DNA from: Pararge aegeria
Lineage: Eukaryota; Arthropoda; Insecta; Lepidoptera; Nymphalidae
Assembly (NCBI RefSeq): GCF_905163445.1
Contig: NC_053182.1
Coordinates: 19,179,501-19,243,500 of the forward strand
Direction of reading: 5' to 3'
Length of the DNA: 64,000 nucleotides
Shown here: piece by piece, positions 31,001 to 39,339 of the stretch
Position numbering within the stretch: position 1 is the first letter of the stretch
Layout: every line of letters begins with the position of its first letter
Made by a program: the position numbers and the translations under genes
Notes under the pieces: model-generated
Seen by the model: only the letters and a program-made list of their open reading frames with translations
What the model was told of the DNA's origin: nothing
Databases searched by the model: none

Positions 31001-34000
31001 AGTACTTTGCGTAAAAGTATTATAAAAAAAAACCTACCATATAGTCAGATATTTCTATACTTTATTATATTATATTCCAAGGTATTTATGTTATGTGTGG
31101 TCCCGAAAAATTGGACTAGCGACTCCGCACCGAAAGTAAGATCTAACTAGACTCCCGCCTTTATTTCAAATGTTAATTAAACATTTTACCTATTTAGCAT
31201 TTCATTGAAGTCATTCATGTCCGGAACCGAGCTAATGTATTCTAAATATAGGCTTGCCACCCGGCGCGCCGCGTTGCACAAACAAACGCTAGATCGATAT
31301 AACGACGACGCGATATGTTACATTGTTTAGTTTACCTTTGCTATCTATCTATTAGAAAGATCCAAAGTTATCCTTACTAATATTATAAATATGAAAGTGT
31401 GTGGGAGAAGTTCTAATGTGCTGGAATGGTGACCCCGATAGAGTTAGTTGTAAGAATGGAGAGTAACATAGAATACTTTTCATCCTAGGATAACAAATGG
31501 TAATGGGATTCGTAAAAAACCGTACACCGCAGACGAAAAAAGCGGGCAATAGTTAGTTACAAATAAATTATAGAATTATAATAATCATATTAGATGCATT
31601 GAATATTCCATCCCGCTTAGGGTAATACAATAACTGCCAAATGAGCAGCATTGTTCCAATGCTGTGTTCTGGTCTGAACAGCGTGGTTGCCGGTGTAATT
31701 ACAGGCACATGAGGCTTAACAACTACGCCTCAAATTGGTGGACAGGGCGGCATGTTGCGTGACGTGCTCCTTGCATGCCTTGTGAAGTGTTGATCTGTTT
31801 ACAGGCGATAGTTTCCGTCTTACCAGCACGCAGGCCATCTGCTTTGTCCATTTATTTATTATAAAAAAATTAATAGTTCAAAAATACTAAAAATACACGC
31901 TTGGTATAAAAAATGTATGAGCCGTCATAAGACGCCTGGCAGATGTGAAACATCGAAAATTATATGCATAAAATAACCGATCACGGCAGGAATCGAATAC
32001 GGCAAAACGAAAAAATAAAGCATTACAAATTTGTTCCATAAAATAATTACTAACATATTTATGCATTTTTATTAGTTAGAAATTAAAATTAACATCTGTT
32101 CTCCCTTATTGACTATAGATGAAAATTATATTTATTAACAAATATCTTATTTTGCAAATTAAAAATGGAATAATCTCATCGAATTCGTGTATTGTCATCG
32201 GTTTTCAGCTGGAACGAATTCACACTGTTGGAAGAGGGTCAAAATCAAGTCCAAAAAAGTCGGTTAGTTACAAACATGAAGCTAATATAAAGCGTGTAAA
32301 AACAAACGTTATTTCTTAAATATTCAACAAGTACATACCACAATAATGTTTTGGATTTTGGACTGGGTCGAAATTACGACAAATTTAAAAAATTATTTAA
32401 ATTATCGTGGTATGTACCCGTTGACCTATATTTAAGAAATGTTGATTAACCACGAATATATTAGTTTACAATAATGGTATTGTTTATTTATATATTTATT
32501 AAGGTTTACTAGATTTTTTACATAAGCTTTGTAATATAGGTACATTAAATTTTAAAACAACAAATGTTCCTATGTACCATGTAATTTGGATGCCTTCTAA
32601 GGCTCTACTGCATTGCTGAACATATTTTGTATGGAGTTTTAAATTCCAAGGTCATATAACAGTGAAATTTTCTAGATACGTTTATTTATTCGCCGTCTTG
32701 AAAGTTAACTGCGATTAATATGGAATCGAAATAGCGCCATCTAGTCTAACAAAAAGTAATCCAAATTACGTCATCATGAATTCGTGGTTTGTATTCATAG
32801 GAAATCAGCTGTGTCGAGTGACGATAGCGGATCTGAAATAATTCAATTAGTACAACAGGTAGGTATATCGCATAGCCTTGCTACTGTGCGGCTTCGTAAC
32901 CTATTTCGTTTACTAAGATTTAACTTTCATACTTGACATACCTACCTAATTAGCATTCAGGACAGACTTAAAATAGTTTTTTTTTTCTTGAAGCTAGTGT
33001 CTAGGATCCCATCCATGCACAGGGTTTTTGACCAGGGTATGCATAAAGAAGGAAGATGCCATAAAACGGAAAAATCCTTCGCATTTGTCAGTTATAAATT
33101 TTGTTTTAGGGTAGGCAGAGTTTTGTACATGTATGAAGTGCACGCCACTGATCCCATCCCTTACTTTTTTCAAGTCATAGTCAAATGTTTCTTTAGGCAT
33201 TCAAGTAAATAAACAAATATTCTATTCATTTTGCAAAACCAAGTTCTTCGGTAACTCTTCCACTTTTAAGGCTGTTGTTCTTTGGAATAATTTGCCTGCT
33301 GACATCCGTAAAAGTCAATCCCTTCCCATATTTAAATGTCGTCTTAAAGACTACTATCTGTCTTTGAGTGAAGTAATTTGAACAAATATCGTAATTAATG
33401 TGTTTTTTTTTTTTGTATTTTTCTTTTTCATTATTTAATTATGTATGTATTTATATATATATTTATTATATATGTATTTATATATTTATTTATATTATAT
33501 GTATGTCTATTTATTGCCGAATATATATGTATATTATATGTAGTATAATTGCACTATCCCGCTCTCTTGCAGCTTTTCCTTCTGTCAGAGGTTGCCTGTA
33601 AGAGATTGCTTGCAGCAATAAGGCCGCCTTTGCATGCCTACAATTCTTGTTGTTGTTTATTCTATATTTTATGTATATTCTGATGTTTGTGTGCAATAAA
33701 GTATTTCTTCTTCTTCTTCTTCTTATTCTACGACAATATTGGTTCTTATTTCAAACTAGTGTCTACTTCGGTCTTCGGTAAACTACGTTCCGGGTTCATT
33801 AAGGTTTTTTACAAATTCAGTGGAAACAGTTCGGTTTCCTCCGATAAAAGGCAGTTTATCTAACTCACTTACCTTTCAACTGACATATAAAAATCTGGTT
33901 TATTGGTTGCTTAGTTAGGGCGTAAAGGACAAACAAAAAAGTAAACCCTTTTTTTTTATATTACTAAAGATAGACATTTTAGGTCTCACTCTGCTTTTAG

Positions 34001-37000
34001 AAGGTCAACAACAGGTAAAATAATTTTACGCAACATAATGGCGTACAATCCGTTGCCAAAAAAAAAAAACTCCTGTTGCCCATCCAGACATGTATGACAC
34101 ATCCTGATAATAATAAACGGCAGATGTTTTTGAACGTATCAATCATTTGCATGATTATTTTTAATCTATGATGGATTGACTACAAGTAGGCACTCGAATG
34201 GGATATTATGTTTTATGTTTTCCTCAGTAATTGTTTTTTTATTTTTGCAATACAAATTACCCATTGACTGCAAATTGTAATCTGATGACACGTGATAGTG
34301 CAGATACTGGCGTGCACTTCAGACATGCATACAATTAATTAAATTTGTAGTGTGAAAAATCTAAAGTGAGGATAATTTTTCCACTTTATGCCAGTTTCCT
34401 GCTTTTTTTTGTTGGCGTTGTGGAAAAGCTTTATCGCTACCTCCGACACTTGGGCAGGACTGAGGTTATGTGGGACTTCTATATAGGTAAGTTCATAATT
34501 GATTTCTCATAGTAATGAACATTAAAGGAAATATTTATATTCCGGTTTTTTTACAAATCCTGTGGTGACTGTTTTTTTTCCTGCACGGCTAGCATGTACA
34601 GGAGACAATTACCTCCCCGGGGAAAGGATAAAAATATATCTTTTCCCACAGCTTTATCAACTCTCAGAGCATTGGCGCACAAGTGGAAATAATATCCAAA
34701 TAATGTACGTGTAATAATAAACGGGGGTAAACTTCTCTATTCCATGTTCCCGTCCTTTAGCAGGTGGACATGTTAATTATATCCCTTGTGAGGGGATTTA
34801 ATCCCGGCAGGCCTGTGCTAGCCCTGCGGGGATAAAAATTAGCTTATATGTTACTCTCCGTCTTTTTAATGGACTCTACACCCAAAATATAGAGTTCATT
34901 GGTGGCTTTATGCTTGGATAGGGCGTGAAGGAAGGACAAACAGACAAACAAACGAACAAACAAACCCCTCTAAAGGGGGTAAAACCCGAACTAATAACCA
35001 CCACGGCATGTCCCTCTTGTTGGCTTTGTTAGACGCCCGGGGACTTTGTGACCTACCCTGGTTAATGCATGCCTGTTAATGCATGCCTGCCACAACGGGC
35101 TAACCTGTTAGGGAGTATAGTAGTCATACCCGTAATCGGTTTATACGCGGCATCGCACCGGAACACTAAATCGCTTAGCGGCACGCCTTTGTCAATAGGG
35201 TTACTAGCCACGGCCTAAATATCCCGCCAGATGGAGTCGGTTTCTTACAGAGTTAGCTTGGATAGTTTTTATACACTGTGAGTAGGTAGTTAGTTCATAA
35301 TCATTGTTTACTGTGGACACCAGCGTATACCGCACATTCTTATCGATCTATTAACAGCTACTTAGCGAGGTTAATCGCTACACCAGATGCCGAAAAAATA
35401 AACAGGCCAGTATAATAAAGTGTTTAAGAGTTATTTTATTGCTCTTTTATGAAACACTGAGGCGTTTGTATTATTATAGTAGGTCCTTATGGTTGTGCAA
35501 CTTTTTTCAGGTTCCTTTGTTCAAATATAAAGTCAAGTATTCAACTGCTTGAAAACAATTTGATGCGTACATAGAGAATTACACGGTAGTGAGATGATGG
35601 CGATAACTATATTCGTAAACTAAAGCTACGAGGGTTCCAAACGCGTCGTCTAAGAAGAAGCCCACAATAAACGTAGGTAGCCGGGTGTTTTATTTTTTAA
35701 TGAGTGAGAGTACCGGATTCACTTGCGTATACCTGAGACATGTGCCCATATATCGTTGCCTTAAACTATGTGGGATGATTGTTAAATTCGCCTCGAAATT
35801 ATTTAGTAGTTTAATGGATTTCAGAGTAATCTTTGCTGATTTTTGTTTTATTTAATCATCATATTTATAACATGGCATAGTTGGATTTAGTGATTGGGCT
35901 CACCGTCCTAAAGCGAGTTGACGGGCTTCAACGTTTATTAGCCCATGTAAGTGTTACTAATAAAAAAAAAAATATATTAAACAATACACACCTACACACT
36001 ACACTACACATCGCTATCTAGCCCAAAAGTAAGCATCAAGCTATGCTATGTTATGGGTACTAAGATGAATAATATAAAGAAATACTTGTAACATGCAATG
36101 ACATGCTCTCCAAAGCACGGGGATAGACCCACCACGCAGCTTCAATGTTGGTACGGTTTGGTGGGCTTTAACAACTATTGTCAACAGTAAGTTAGTGATA
36201 ATAAACGGGGCCGACGGCTAAGCGTGCTCTCCGTGGCACGGGGGTTGACACCACATATTTACTAACTCTAGGCTGGTACTGAAAATTCTAGAAAACTATT
36301 TTTTTGCCCCACCCGGATTCGAACCCGGAACCTCGTGATCCGAAGTTAAACATGCTAACGACTAATCTAACGAGACAGTCTCTTTAAAAGCTTAACTAAC
36401 GTCTTAATTTATTATTTTTTTTTTAGTTTTTTACTTAATTATAATAATAAATATTAACAGACAATACACACAGCGCCATCTTTCCCCGAAGTAAGCGTAG
36501 CTTGTGTTATGGGTCCTACTAAGATAGCTGTTGAATAATTTTATTATAAAAATAATACACATAAATACTTATAATATACAGATAAACACCCAGACACTGA
36601 AAAACAATCATGTTCATACAAACATTTTTCTGTTGTGGGAATCGAACCACAGCCTAGGACTCAGAAAGCAGGGTCGCTGCCCACTGCGCCAGTCGGCCGT
36701 CAAATTAATGTATGACACTCCTCCTTACCTCCATCGATATCCTCCCAAACAGCAGCCTCGCCTTCCTGATGCAGGCCCTGTAGACACCTCGTGCAGAAGC
36801 TATGAAGGCAGGCCAAAAGCCTGGGCTCAACCAACTCTCTCCTACAAATCCCACACTCCCAATCCTTAACCCTGGCCCTTTTCCTCTCACAATACGCCGA
36901 AGTCCTAGGGGCTATCGATATATTTTGACTTATCGGTCGTGAGTTTTTCGAGGTTTTCAAAGGACTATTTCCAGCGCTTATGGACGAAGGTTCCAGTGAC

Positions 37001-37065
37001 TTCCTGCGGTCTTGCTTTTTGCGGGAGAAGCTTCCGAAAATGTACAGGATACGGTCCACTTCCAT
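17356..37065 (-). CDS. TRIM45: Tripartite motif-containing protein 45 (complete, 11 coding exons, 635 aa)
   Basis: This is a predicted RING-type E3 ubiquitin ligase; vertebrate TRIM45 is described as a regulator of MAPK and NF-kB signalling. Exons in reading order: 37065-36729, 29211-29075, 28202-28032, 24860-24687, 23369-23193, 22182-21985, 21400-21187, 20207-20116, 19699-19547, 18980-18845, 17474-17356; 1908 nt, all phases consistent. Domains: RING with Cys71, Cys74, Cys86, His88, Cys91 and Cys94, then a roughly 70-residue insert before CPVC at 169-172; B-box 1 about 207-245; B-box 2 about 255-291; coiled coil about 292-400; filamin-type Ig repeat about 430-555; Cys/His-rich tail about 570-616. 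The domain order and the tail (FHCCAFCSSGGKKSATCGCG, CGHGHSGWPGARHWSCCG) match human TRIM45 as I recall it, and B-box to coiled-coil spacing aligns without gaps. The ATG at 37065 has a good context (ACCATGG). Introns are large (7.5 kb for the first) and full of repeats. Confidence 0.97.
17531..17902 (-). mobile_element. Helitron-like non-autonomous element, copy 3 (TRIM45 last intron)
   Basis: Same structure as 15848-16235. It sits between the last two TRIM45 exons. Confidence 0.8.
17908..18060 (+). mobile_element. CR1-A LINE 3' fragment
   Basis: GGACCTGCCAATGCATAAAT, TACGATTGATGAATTTCTTA and GGCTGCTTGGAAGCAGGCTC match the ORF end at 50735-50985 (DLPMHKFKEF, TIDEFFNDKVAWKHPAP). It is decayed and abuts the Helitron-like copy. 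Confidence 0.7.
18125..18485 (-). mobile_element. RTE-type LINE ORF2 C-terminal fragment
   Basis: The minus strand reads SLRDQIRNEEIRRRTDIAQR and VAKLKWQWAGHIGRR, the recognisable RTE ending, with frame breaks. Still easy to align, so fairly young. Confidence 0.75.
18845..18980 (-). CDS. TRIM45: TRIM45 exon 10 (end of filamin repeat, Cys-rich tail)
   Basis: The acceptor is TTTTCCAG and the donor GTACAT starts at 18844. It encodes GSPFSCAARM, then QFHCCAFCSSGGKKSATCGC and MGGGYK. The GSPF motif closes the filamin repeat. Human reads FHCCTFCSSGGQKTARCACG. Confidence 0.96.
19100..19440. repeat. Dispersed repeat interrupted by a MITE
   Basis: The left part (GCAGTTCTGTGTTCC, GTACATGAGGCTTGCGACA) and right part (CATGCCCTGCGAGGTGTTTC, GCGATGGTTGGGAAG) match the uninterrupted copy at 31640-31850. 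The MITE at 19184-19340 separates them. Confidence 0.6.
19184..19340. mobile_element. MITE with about 33-bp imperfect terminal inverted repeats
   Basis: It begins AGTATGGAAACTTAG ... ACGTTCGAAACAG and ends CTGTTTCGAACGT ... GTAGTTTCCATACT: inverted copies with a few mismatches. Confidence 0.8.
19547..19699 (-). CDS. TRIM45: TRIM45 exon 9 (filamin repeat, core)
   Basis: The acceptor is TTTACAG and the donor GTAACT starts at 19546. It encodes RERGDGTYALHFAPNSPGHY and LLAVTVNNTPIK, the typical filamin-repeat pattern (DNKDGTYYISYTPKEPGVY in human). Confidence 0.96.
20116..20207 (-). CDS. TRIM45: TRIM45 exon 8 (filamin repeat, first part)
   Basis: The acceptor is TTTTGCCAG and the donor GTAAGT starts at 20115. 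Thirty residues, LQDLQVEVQHTAILELRDSS then GERIWCGEEN, opening the filamin-type Ig fold. Human has DAAGEIMGRGGDNVQV here. It lies in a stretch with no long open frame. Confidence 0.92.
20700..21005 (+). mobile_element. CR1-A LINE 3' end
   Basis: GACCTACCAATGCATAAG, GAATTTCTTAATGACAAGG and TTCTTGCCGGCTTCTTCTCG, then AGACTTGACGTTTTAAAA. ORF2 C-terminus plus 3' UTR, with internal stops. Confidence 0.75.
21187..21400 (-). CDS. TRIM45: TRIM45 exon 7 (linker to filamin repeat)
   Basis: The acceptor is CTCCTACCAG and the donor GTAAAG starts at 21186. It encodes LISEGKEDEVLSLSGPVLRR and ends DPDHCVLDTDG, matching human LLTSGSDLEILITKR and DPAKCVLQGED. The open frame continues upstream of the acceptor without homology, so the start rests on alignment and splice-site quality. 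Confidence 0.9.
21510..21680 (-). mobile_element. CR1-B LINE 3' UTR fragment
   Basis: AAAGCTAGGAGGGTTCCAAA, AAGAAGAGCCC and CAACAAACTTAGCCAGG, the same block as 9800-10015 and 61466-61665. Confidence 0.7.
21985..22182 (-). CDS. TRIM45: TRIM45 exon 6 (coiled coil)
   Basis: The acceptor CATAG ends at 22183 and the donor GTAAGG starts at 21984. It encodes 66 helical residues including RVESEIRVWSEEYRLAVEAH and RQLEEMSAHAMEAVKFAEE. It aligns without gaps to the human coiled-coil segment RVEAVAADVRTFSEGYIKA. Confidence 0.95.
22203..22425 (+). mobile_element. SINE-A, 5'-truncated (starts at B box)
   Basis: Starts GGGTTCGATTCCCACTACTG and runs through CATAACACAAGCTACGCTTA to a TTTA tail. It lies 20 bp before the TRIM45 exon 6 acceptor in gene sense. 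Confidence 0.8.
22910..22990 (-). repeat. Short dispersed repeat (three copies in window)
   Basis: The minus strand reads TACAACGTGTAACGGAATTA then GTGCATAAGGAAGTGTA. Related copies on the plus strand are at 45850-45915 and 53085-53155. Confidence 0.55.
23193..23369 (-). CDS. TRIM45: TRIM45 exon 5 (end of B-box 2, start of coiled coil)
   Basis: The acceptor CGTAG ends at 23370 and the donor GTGAAC starts at 23192. It encodes VICRDCCLISHTGH, the closing B-box 2 ligands, followed by an Ala/Glu/Arg-rich helix that opens the coiled coil. Confidence 0.96.
23808..24062 (+). mobile_element. SINE-B copy
   Basis: AGCGGTATATTAGTCGTTAGG head, CTCTCACTTTTCTAAGTTAT, CGTGGGGAAAACTG, and an AATGGATTGATGA end. 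Confidence 0.75.
24085..24445 (-). mobile_element. RTE-type LINE ORF2 C-terminal fragment
   Basis: The minus strand encodes ELGVSLSDQIRNEEIRKATR, ITDITQRVPKLKWQWAGRIG. The IRNEEIR ... KLKWQWAG signature is typical of the RTE clade. Confidence 0.8.
24687..24860 (-). CDS. TRIM45: TRIM45 exon 4 (B-box 1 and start of B-box 2)
   Basis: The acceptor is TTGTGTACAG. It encodes ADSRCGQCLVSVCTPCGDAH and KQKGHATHLLQPL (B-box 1), then RFCAQHPKLELTVYCATCQQ (start of B-box 2). The donor GTTAGT starts at 24686. Degenerate duplicates of its 3' splice-site side lie just upstream in gene sense (24935-25310). Confidence 0.96.
24869..25005. repeat. Direct duplication of intron sequence next to TRIM45 exon 4
   Basis: ATAAACTAAATTCATGAA followed by a spaced AAGTCCAAGTTTT occurs at 24871-24921 and again at 24956-24997. 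With 25261-25310 this makes three copies of the region just upstream of the exon 4 acceptor. Confidence 0.8.
25071..25150. repeat. Imperfect hairpin in TRIM45 intron 3
   Basis: TATTCATCGACAGTCGT and ACGACTGTCGGTATGAATA are inverted copies around a short loop. Confidence 0.7.
25195..25310 (-). pseudogene. Decayed duplicate of the TRIM45 exon 4 acceptor side
   Basis: 25203-25310 aligns with 24812-24925, covering the first codons of exon 4, its acceptor and adjacent intron (GTCTGCCTG followed by ATAAACTAAA is shared). In the copy the frame is shifted and a stop follows within about 8 codons, so it is a dead pseudoexon. Confidence 0.7.
25320..26030. other. TRIM45 intron sequence, nothing recognised
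   Basis: AT-rich with scattered low-complexity tracts such as AATAAATAAATAAA near 25644. No exon or clear repeat boundary. Confidence 0.5.
26030..26260 (-). mobile_element. Foldback-type element F, copy 2
   Basis: TATACTCCGCGAAAAGCAAG, CGAAACCGGAGCGTCCTCAG and GTTGACTTTACAATGAATAA place it in the family at 59868-60210, in the opposite orientation. Confidence 0.7.
26853..28027 (+). mobile_element. 5'-truncated Jockey/CR1-group non-LTR retrotransposon with intact RT C-terminal ORF and poly(A)
   Basis: The frame is open from 26853 to the stop at 27936-27938. It has reverse transcriptase motifs: RVWHEGLLNRLPSYGIP, GVPQGSVLSATLFLLHINDL, the catalytic box GYADDS, and LELLGVNISSNLNFGQYI. It ends ARIWNALPASIFPSSFNIST ... 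KSRVNRHLLGKRAPP. A short 3' UTR and about 37 A residues follow. There are no internal stops over 360 codons, so the insertion is young. It lies antisense in TRIM45 intron 3. The ORF 5' half and endonuclease are missing, so it cannot move on its own. Confidence 0.9.
28032..28202 (-). CDS. TRIM45: TRIM45 exon 3 (second RING half, start of B-box 1)
   Basis: The acceptor is TTTTTTGTCAG and the exon opens ISGKNYHFILCPVCGFETQL, supplying the last two RING cysteines (CPVC). It then reads LPLGGIAALPLNYVLLRRM and CDLC, the first B-box 1 ligands. The donor is GTAAT followed directly by an oligo-T tract, which is the poly(A) of a plus-strand LINE. An alternative TTTCAG acceptor 7 nt inside breaks phase and was not used. 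Confidence 0.95.
28728..29015 (+). mobile_element. SINE-C (tRNA-related head), near complete
   Basis: GGCGCAACGGCGAGTGCCG head, B-box-like GGGTTCTATTCCCGACAGG, CTCTGGTCTGGTCTGGTGGG, CTACCGACAAAGAC and ACCACCAGGTGAGATTGCAG. It ends about 60 bp from the TRIM45 exon 2 donor. Confidence 0.8.
29075..29211 (-). CDS. TRIM45: TRIM45 exon 2 (insert inside the RING)
   Basis: The acceptor AG is at 29213-29212 and the donor GTACGT starts at 29074. It encodes GSAGSGYESDIRKSGSDTSL, a Gly/Ser-rich charged insert between the two RING halves. Human TRIM45 has a comparable acidic/serine insert at the same place. Confidence 0.9.
29346..29622 (-). mobile_element. SINE-A, near full length
   Basis: TAAA-type tail on the left, GTAAGCGTCGCCTGTGAAG, then GGGAATCAAACCCACGGCC and the tRNA-like head ending at CCAACCAGTCGAC. 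Confidence 0.8.
29940..30000 (+). repeat. tRNA-like head of SINE-D (fragment)
   Basis: CCTCGTTGGTCTAGTGATTA with an A-box-like pattern; related to the fuller copy at 36270-36385. Confidence 0.45.
30650..30930 (+). mobile_element. SINE-B copy
   Basis: AAGTTCGAATCCCAGCGCTC, CTTCAACGGTGAAGAAAAAC, CACCGGGCCAGCGTGGTGG and the TGGGTTGATATGATGATGAT end. Confidence 0.8.
31600..31860. repeat. Dispersed repeat, uninterrupted copy
   Basis: CAATGCTGTGTTCTGGTCTG, CACATGAGGCTTAACAACTA and CATGCCTTGTGAAGTG. Related to 19100-19440 and, in antisense, 17150-17240. Confidence 0.6.
32311..32440. repeat. Imperfect hairpin, about 38-nt arms
   Basis: 32311-32347 and 32401-32440 are inverted copies with a few mismatches and one small bulge (ATTTCTTAAATAT / ATATTTAAGAAAT; GTACATACCAC / GTGGTATGTAC); loop about 53 nt. 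In TRIM45 intron 1. Confidence 0.8.
32985..33165. mobile_element. Diverged MITE (GTGCACGCCACTG family)
   Basis: Ends in GAAGTGCACGCCACTGATCC and has an inner GGTATGCATAAAG, like the intact copy at 54763-54906 and the fragment at 43905-44165. Confidence 0.55.
33235..33725 (+). mobile_element. CR1-C LINE 3' end with ORF2 C-terminus
   Basis: 33235-33381 is open and encodes AVVLWNNLPADIRKSQSLPI and FKCRLKDYYLSLSEVI, the typical CR1-group C-terminus, with a TGA stop. The 3' UTR (AT-rich) ends GGTTGCCTGTAAGAGATTGC, AATAAAGTA and a CTT repeat tail. Confidence 0.8.
34500..35000. other. TRIM45 intron 1 stretch with probable old repeats
   Basis: Includes GATTTAATCCCGGCAGGCC and a CAAACAAACGAACAAACAAA tract. 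No coding potential and no certain family. Confidence 0.4.
35085..35225 (-). mobile_element. SINE-C fragment
   Basis: GGGCTAACCTGTTAGGGAGT, GGCATCGCACCGGAACACTA and AATCGCTTAGCGGCACGCC. Confidence 0.75.
35572..35690 (-). mobile_element. CR1-B LINE 3' UTR fragment
   Basis: TTACACGGTAGTGAGATGAT, AAAGCTACGAGGGTTCCAAA and GCCGGGTG, as in 55600-55815 antisense. Confidence 0.65.
36002..36100 (-). mobile_element. SINE-A fragment
   Basis: CATCGCTATCTAGCCCAAAA, GTTATGGGTACTAAGATGA. Truncated and diverged. Confidence 0.6.
36270..36385 (-). mobile_element. SINE-D, tRNA-like head
   Basis: The minus strand reads GTTCCGGGTTCGAATCCGGG and TCGTTAGATTAGTCGTTAGC, a clear Pol III A/B-box pattern. No acceptor stem, so it is not a tRNA gene. 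Confidence 0.6.
36455..36711 (-). mobile_element. SINE-A, near full length, next to TRIM45 exon 1
   Basis: CACAGCGCCATCTTTCCCCG, GTAAGCGTAGCTTGTGTTAT, GGGAATCGAACCACAGCC and the head ending GCCAGTCGGCCGTC. It ends about 17 bp from the exon 1 donor. Confidence 0.8.
36729..37065 (-). CDS. TRIM45: TRIM45 exon 1 (start codon, first half of RING)
   Basis: ATG at 37065-37063 after AACC. A basic N-terminal leader is followed by WECGICRRELVEPRLLACLH and SFCTRCLQGL: the first six zinc ligands of the RING. The donor GTAAGG begins at 36728. A SINE begins within about 20 bp of this donor. Confidence 0.96.
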
Positions 37066-37460
37066 GGTTTATTTATTTTATTTTTTAATTCAGTTGATAG
37101 CAAATAAATAAAAAATAATTAAGTATGTATACATTCGTTTTAAATCTTTGTATTTTATTTTTCTGTCAACCGAATATATGATTTAAAAAACTTTTTTTTT
37201 TAAATTGTTTTTAGGCATCGATTTCTGTTGAAACTACTCAAAACAAAAATTCGTATTTAAAAGTGAATATCTTCGGTCAAATTGACGCGTTAAGTAAATT
37301 AATTGTATTTTTGGATGCGGTTTTTCTTTATTTTACTTAATTTGCAATATATTATCTAATGCTGCGTAGTTATTTATTTCCGTTCATTGTTGTGACACAA
37401 CGTTATTTAACGATCGCGACGAGTAAACCGGAATAAAAATAAACGTGCTGGCGTAGCGCC
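37066..37460 (-). promoter_or_regulatory. Probable 5' UTR / promoter region of TRIM45
   Basis: Sequence immediately upstream of the ATG at 37065 is AT-rich near the gene and more mixed at 37380-37460 (GATCGCGACG). It shows no copy of the repeat families seen elsewhere here. No TATA box or initiator can be assigned; the call is by position only. Confidence 0.35.
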
Positions 37461-38439
37461 GGTCTCCCGTCTACTGAAATCTCAAAAAAGCTGGATTCAG
37501 AATTGATACTTATCTCCGCATAGCATCCCTTTTACAAGCTTTTACTTTTTTGGTGTATTACAATTAGAATTATTATAGAATAATGTTAGTATTGGAAAAT
37601 AATTAGCATTAGAAGATATTTTTTGTTATATGTCATACAGTACATAAAATTCCGTACTGAAAATTTGGGTCCTTACTGAAAATCAGTGTTGCAGAATTCC
37701 TTGGCAGAAAGGTACTGTCATACTACTACAAAACAGAGCTAAGGAAGTGACCTCAACGACGCAACATGCCTATTTCTGTTTTAATATTTTAGGTGTTTAG
37801 TTCTTCTTTTTTTTTTCAAAACACAGATATTTCTTGTTTTGTTTTTAAACGTATGTCGCTGTATGATTGGTTGTGATTGATAAAGAATTATTATTATTTT
37901 AAATGTATAATAGACGGCTGAACTGACGTGATATTTTGTCGGATATTGCGCGACTACTTAGTTTCAAACCAAGTTAGTTAACCTTAGTTATGAGCTAGCT
38001 TGCGACACGCTCAGACCCTGATCAAAGGATCTTGTTTAAAAAGTTCTTAGTAAGACGATGGTATAGCTGGGACAAATTTGAAGAAAACGTATTTGAAAAA
38101 ACTATTGCCATCGCATTAAGCCTGTCTACCCCGTAGAGTGGGATAGGGACAGCTAAGAAAAATTTCAATTAATTTTAATTTGACAGAAATATTTTACATA
38201 TAAAAAGTTCACGAGATCTACGATCCGTATTCCCCGGTTTTCTCACCCAAAACCGAGCCGATTCAATCATTTTTGGCGTGAAAATTTTAAGAAGGATTAC
38301 GTCCAGGCTTTTTTTTCATTCATTCCTTTTTTTTTCAAATCTGTCTTTGAGTCCTCTGAACATAGCGGTAAAGAGGGTGAATTATTGGTTATTTTGGAGT
38401 GTCAGATTCTCGATTATTAAAGTTTTCAAGAAAAATATT

Positions 38440-38700
38440 TTCATTTATGTTTATAGACGAGCGCTTGACTGATGGTAATCACACCTGATGGTGTGTGATG
38501 ATTCAGCCTAAGGTGAAACGCGCTTCCCTAGAAGATGCCTATTCACTCTTGATTTTAAGGTACTCATATTGTAGGTACTTGGGAAAATGGAAGCTGGAAG
38601 GGCATTCCAGATCCTTTCGGTGCGAATCAGAAACGAAGATGCAAAGCGCTTCATACGCGTCCGCGGTATTATAAAATAAATAAATAAATATACTACGGTA
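38440..38700 (-). mobile_element. Jockey/CR1-group LINE 3' fragment
   Basis: The minus strand encodes RTRMKRFASSFLIRTERIWN, ALPASIFPSTYNMSTLKSRV, NRHLLGKR: the same family as 26853-28027. A SINE-A inserted at its 5' side (38671). Confidence 0.85.
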
Positions 38701-38932
38701 ATGCATACATCGCCATCTTGCCCCAAAGTAAGCGTAGCTTGTGTTATGGGTACTAAGATGACTGTTGAATATTTTATGAATAATAAACATAAATACTTAT
38801 AATATACAGATAAACACTCAGTCATTGAAAAACATTCGTGTTCATCACACAAACATTTTTCAGTTGTGGGAATCGAACCCACGGCCTTGGACTCAGAAAG
38901 CATAGTCGCTGCCCACTGCGCCACTCGGCTAT
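38671..38932 (-). mobile_element. SINE-A inserted in the LINE fragment
   Basis: AAATAAATAAATATACTACG tail, GTAAGCGTAGCTTGTGTTAT, GGGAATCGAACCCACGGCC. Confidence 0.8.
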
Positions 38933-39339
38933 CATATGTAAAACCGTACCGTATACGTATATCAACCACGAAATGATGGCGACATGCTACTTTTATTTTA
39001 CGAGACATTATCCGGGAGGGAAATATTGGAATACATTTGTATGGAGAATCCCGCCTTACTAACTTTCCATTTAAGCTAAGGCTTGTTAAAAAAAAGTTTT
39101 TATTTGTTATAAAAAATAAAATGTGGAATTCGAATTCAGGTTACGTAGGTGCACTGTAACAATATGTAACGTTGTGTTTATTCTCTTTGAATATGGGCCA
39201 AGGGTTTTAGAATGCCTTGTAAGTACTACTTCTGCTTGCTTTTAATGGTAGGCTTTTAAAGTGGGAGAGTAGAGATGTATTTCTTCAAAAACAAAGTATT
39301 CATCGGGTATTTTGTCTATTTTCAGTCGAATATAATAAA

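Noticed and set aside
36300..36385. tRNA gene candidate on minus strand (GGGTTCGAATCCGGG)
   Set aside because: Good B box but no matching acceptor stem; a related copy at 29940-30000 indicates a SINE head.
38508..39008. 166-codon minus-strand open frame as a gene
   Set aside because: A chance fusion of a LINE C-terminus with an inserted SINE-A.
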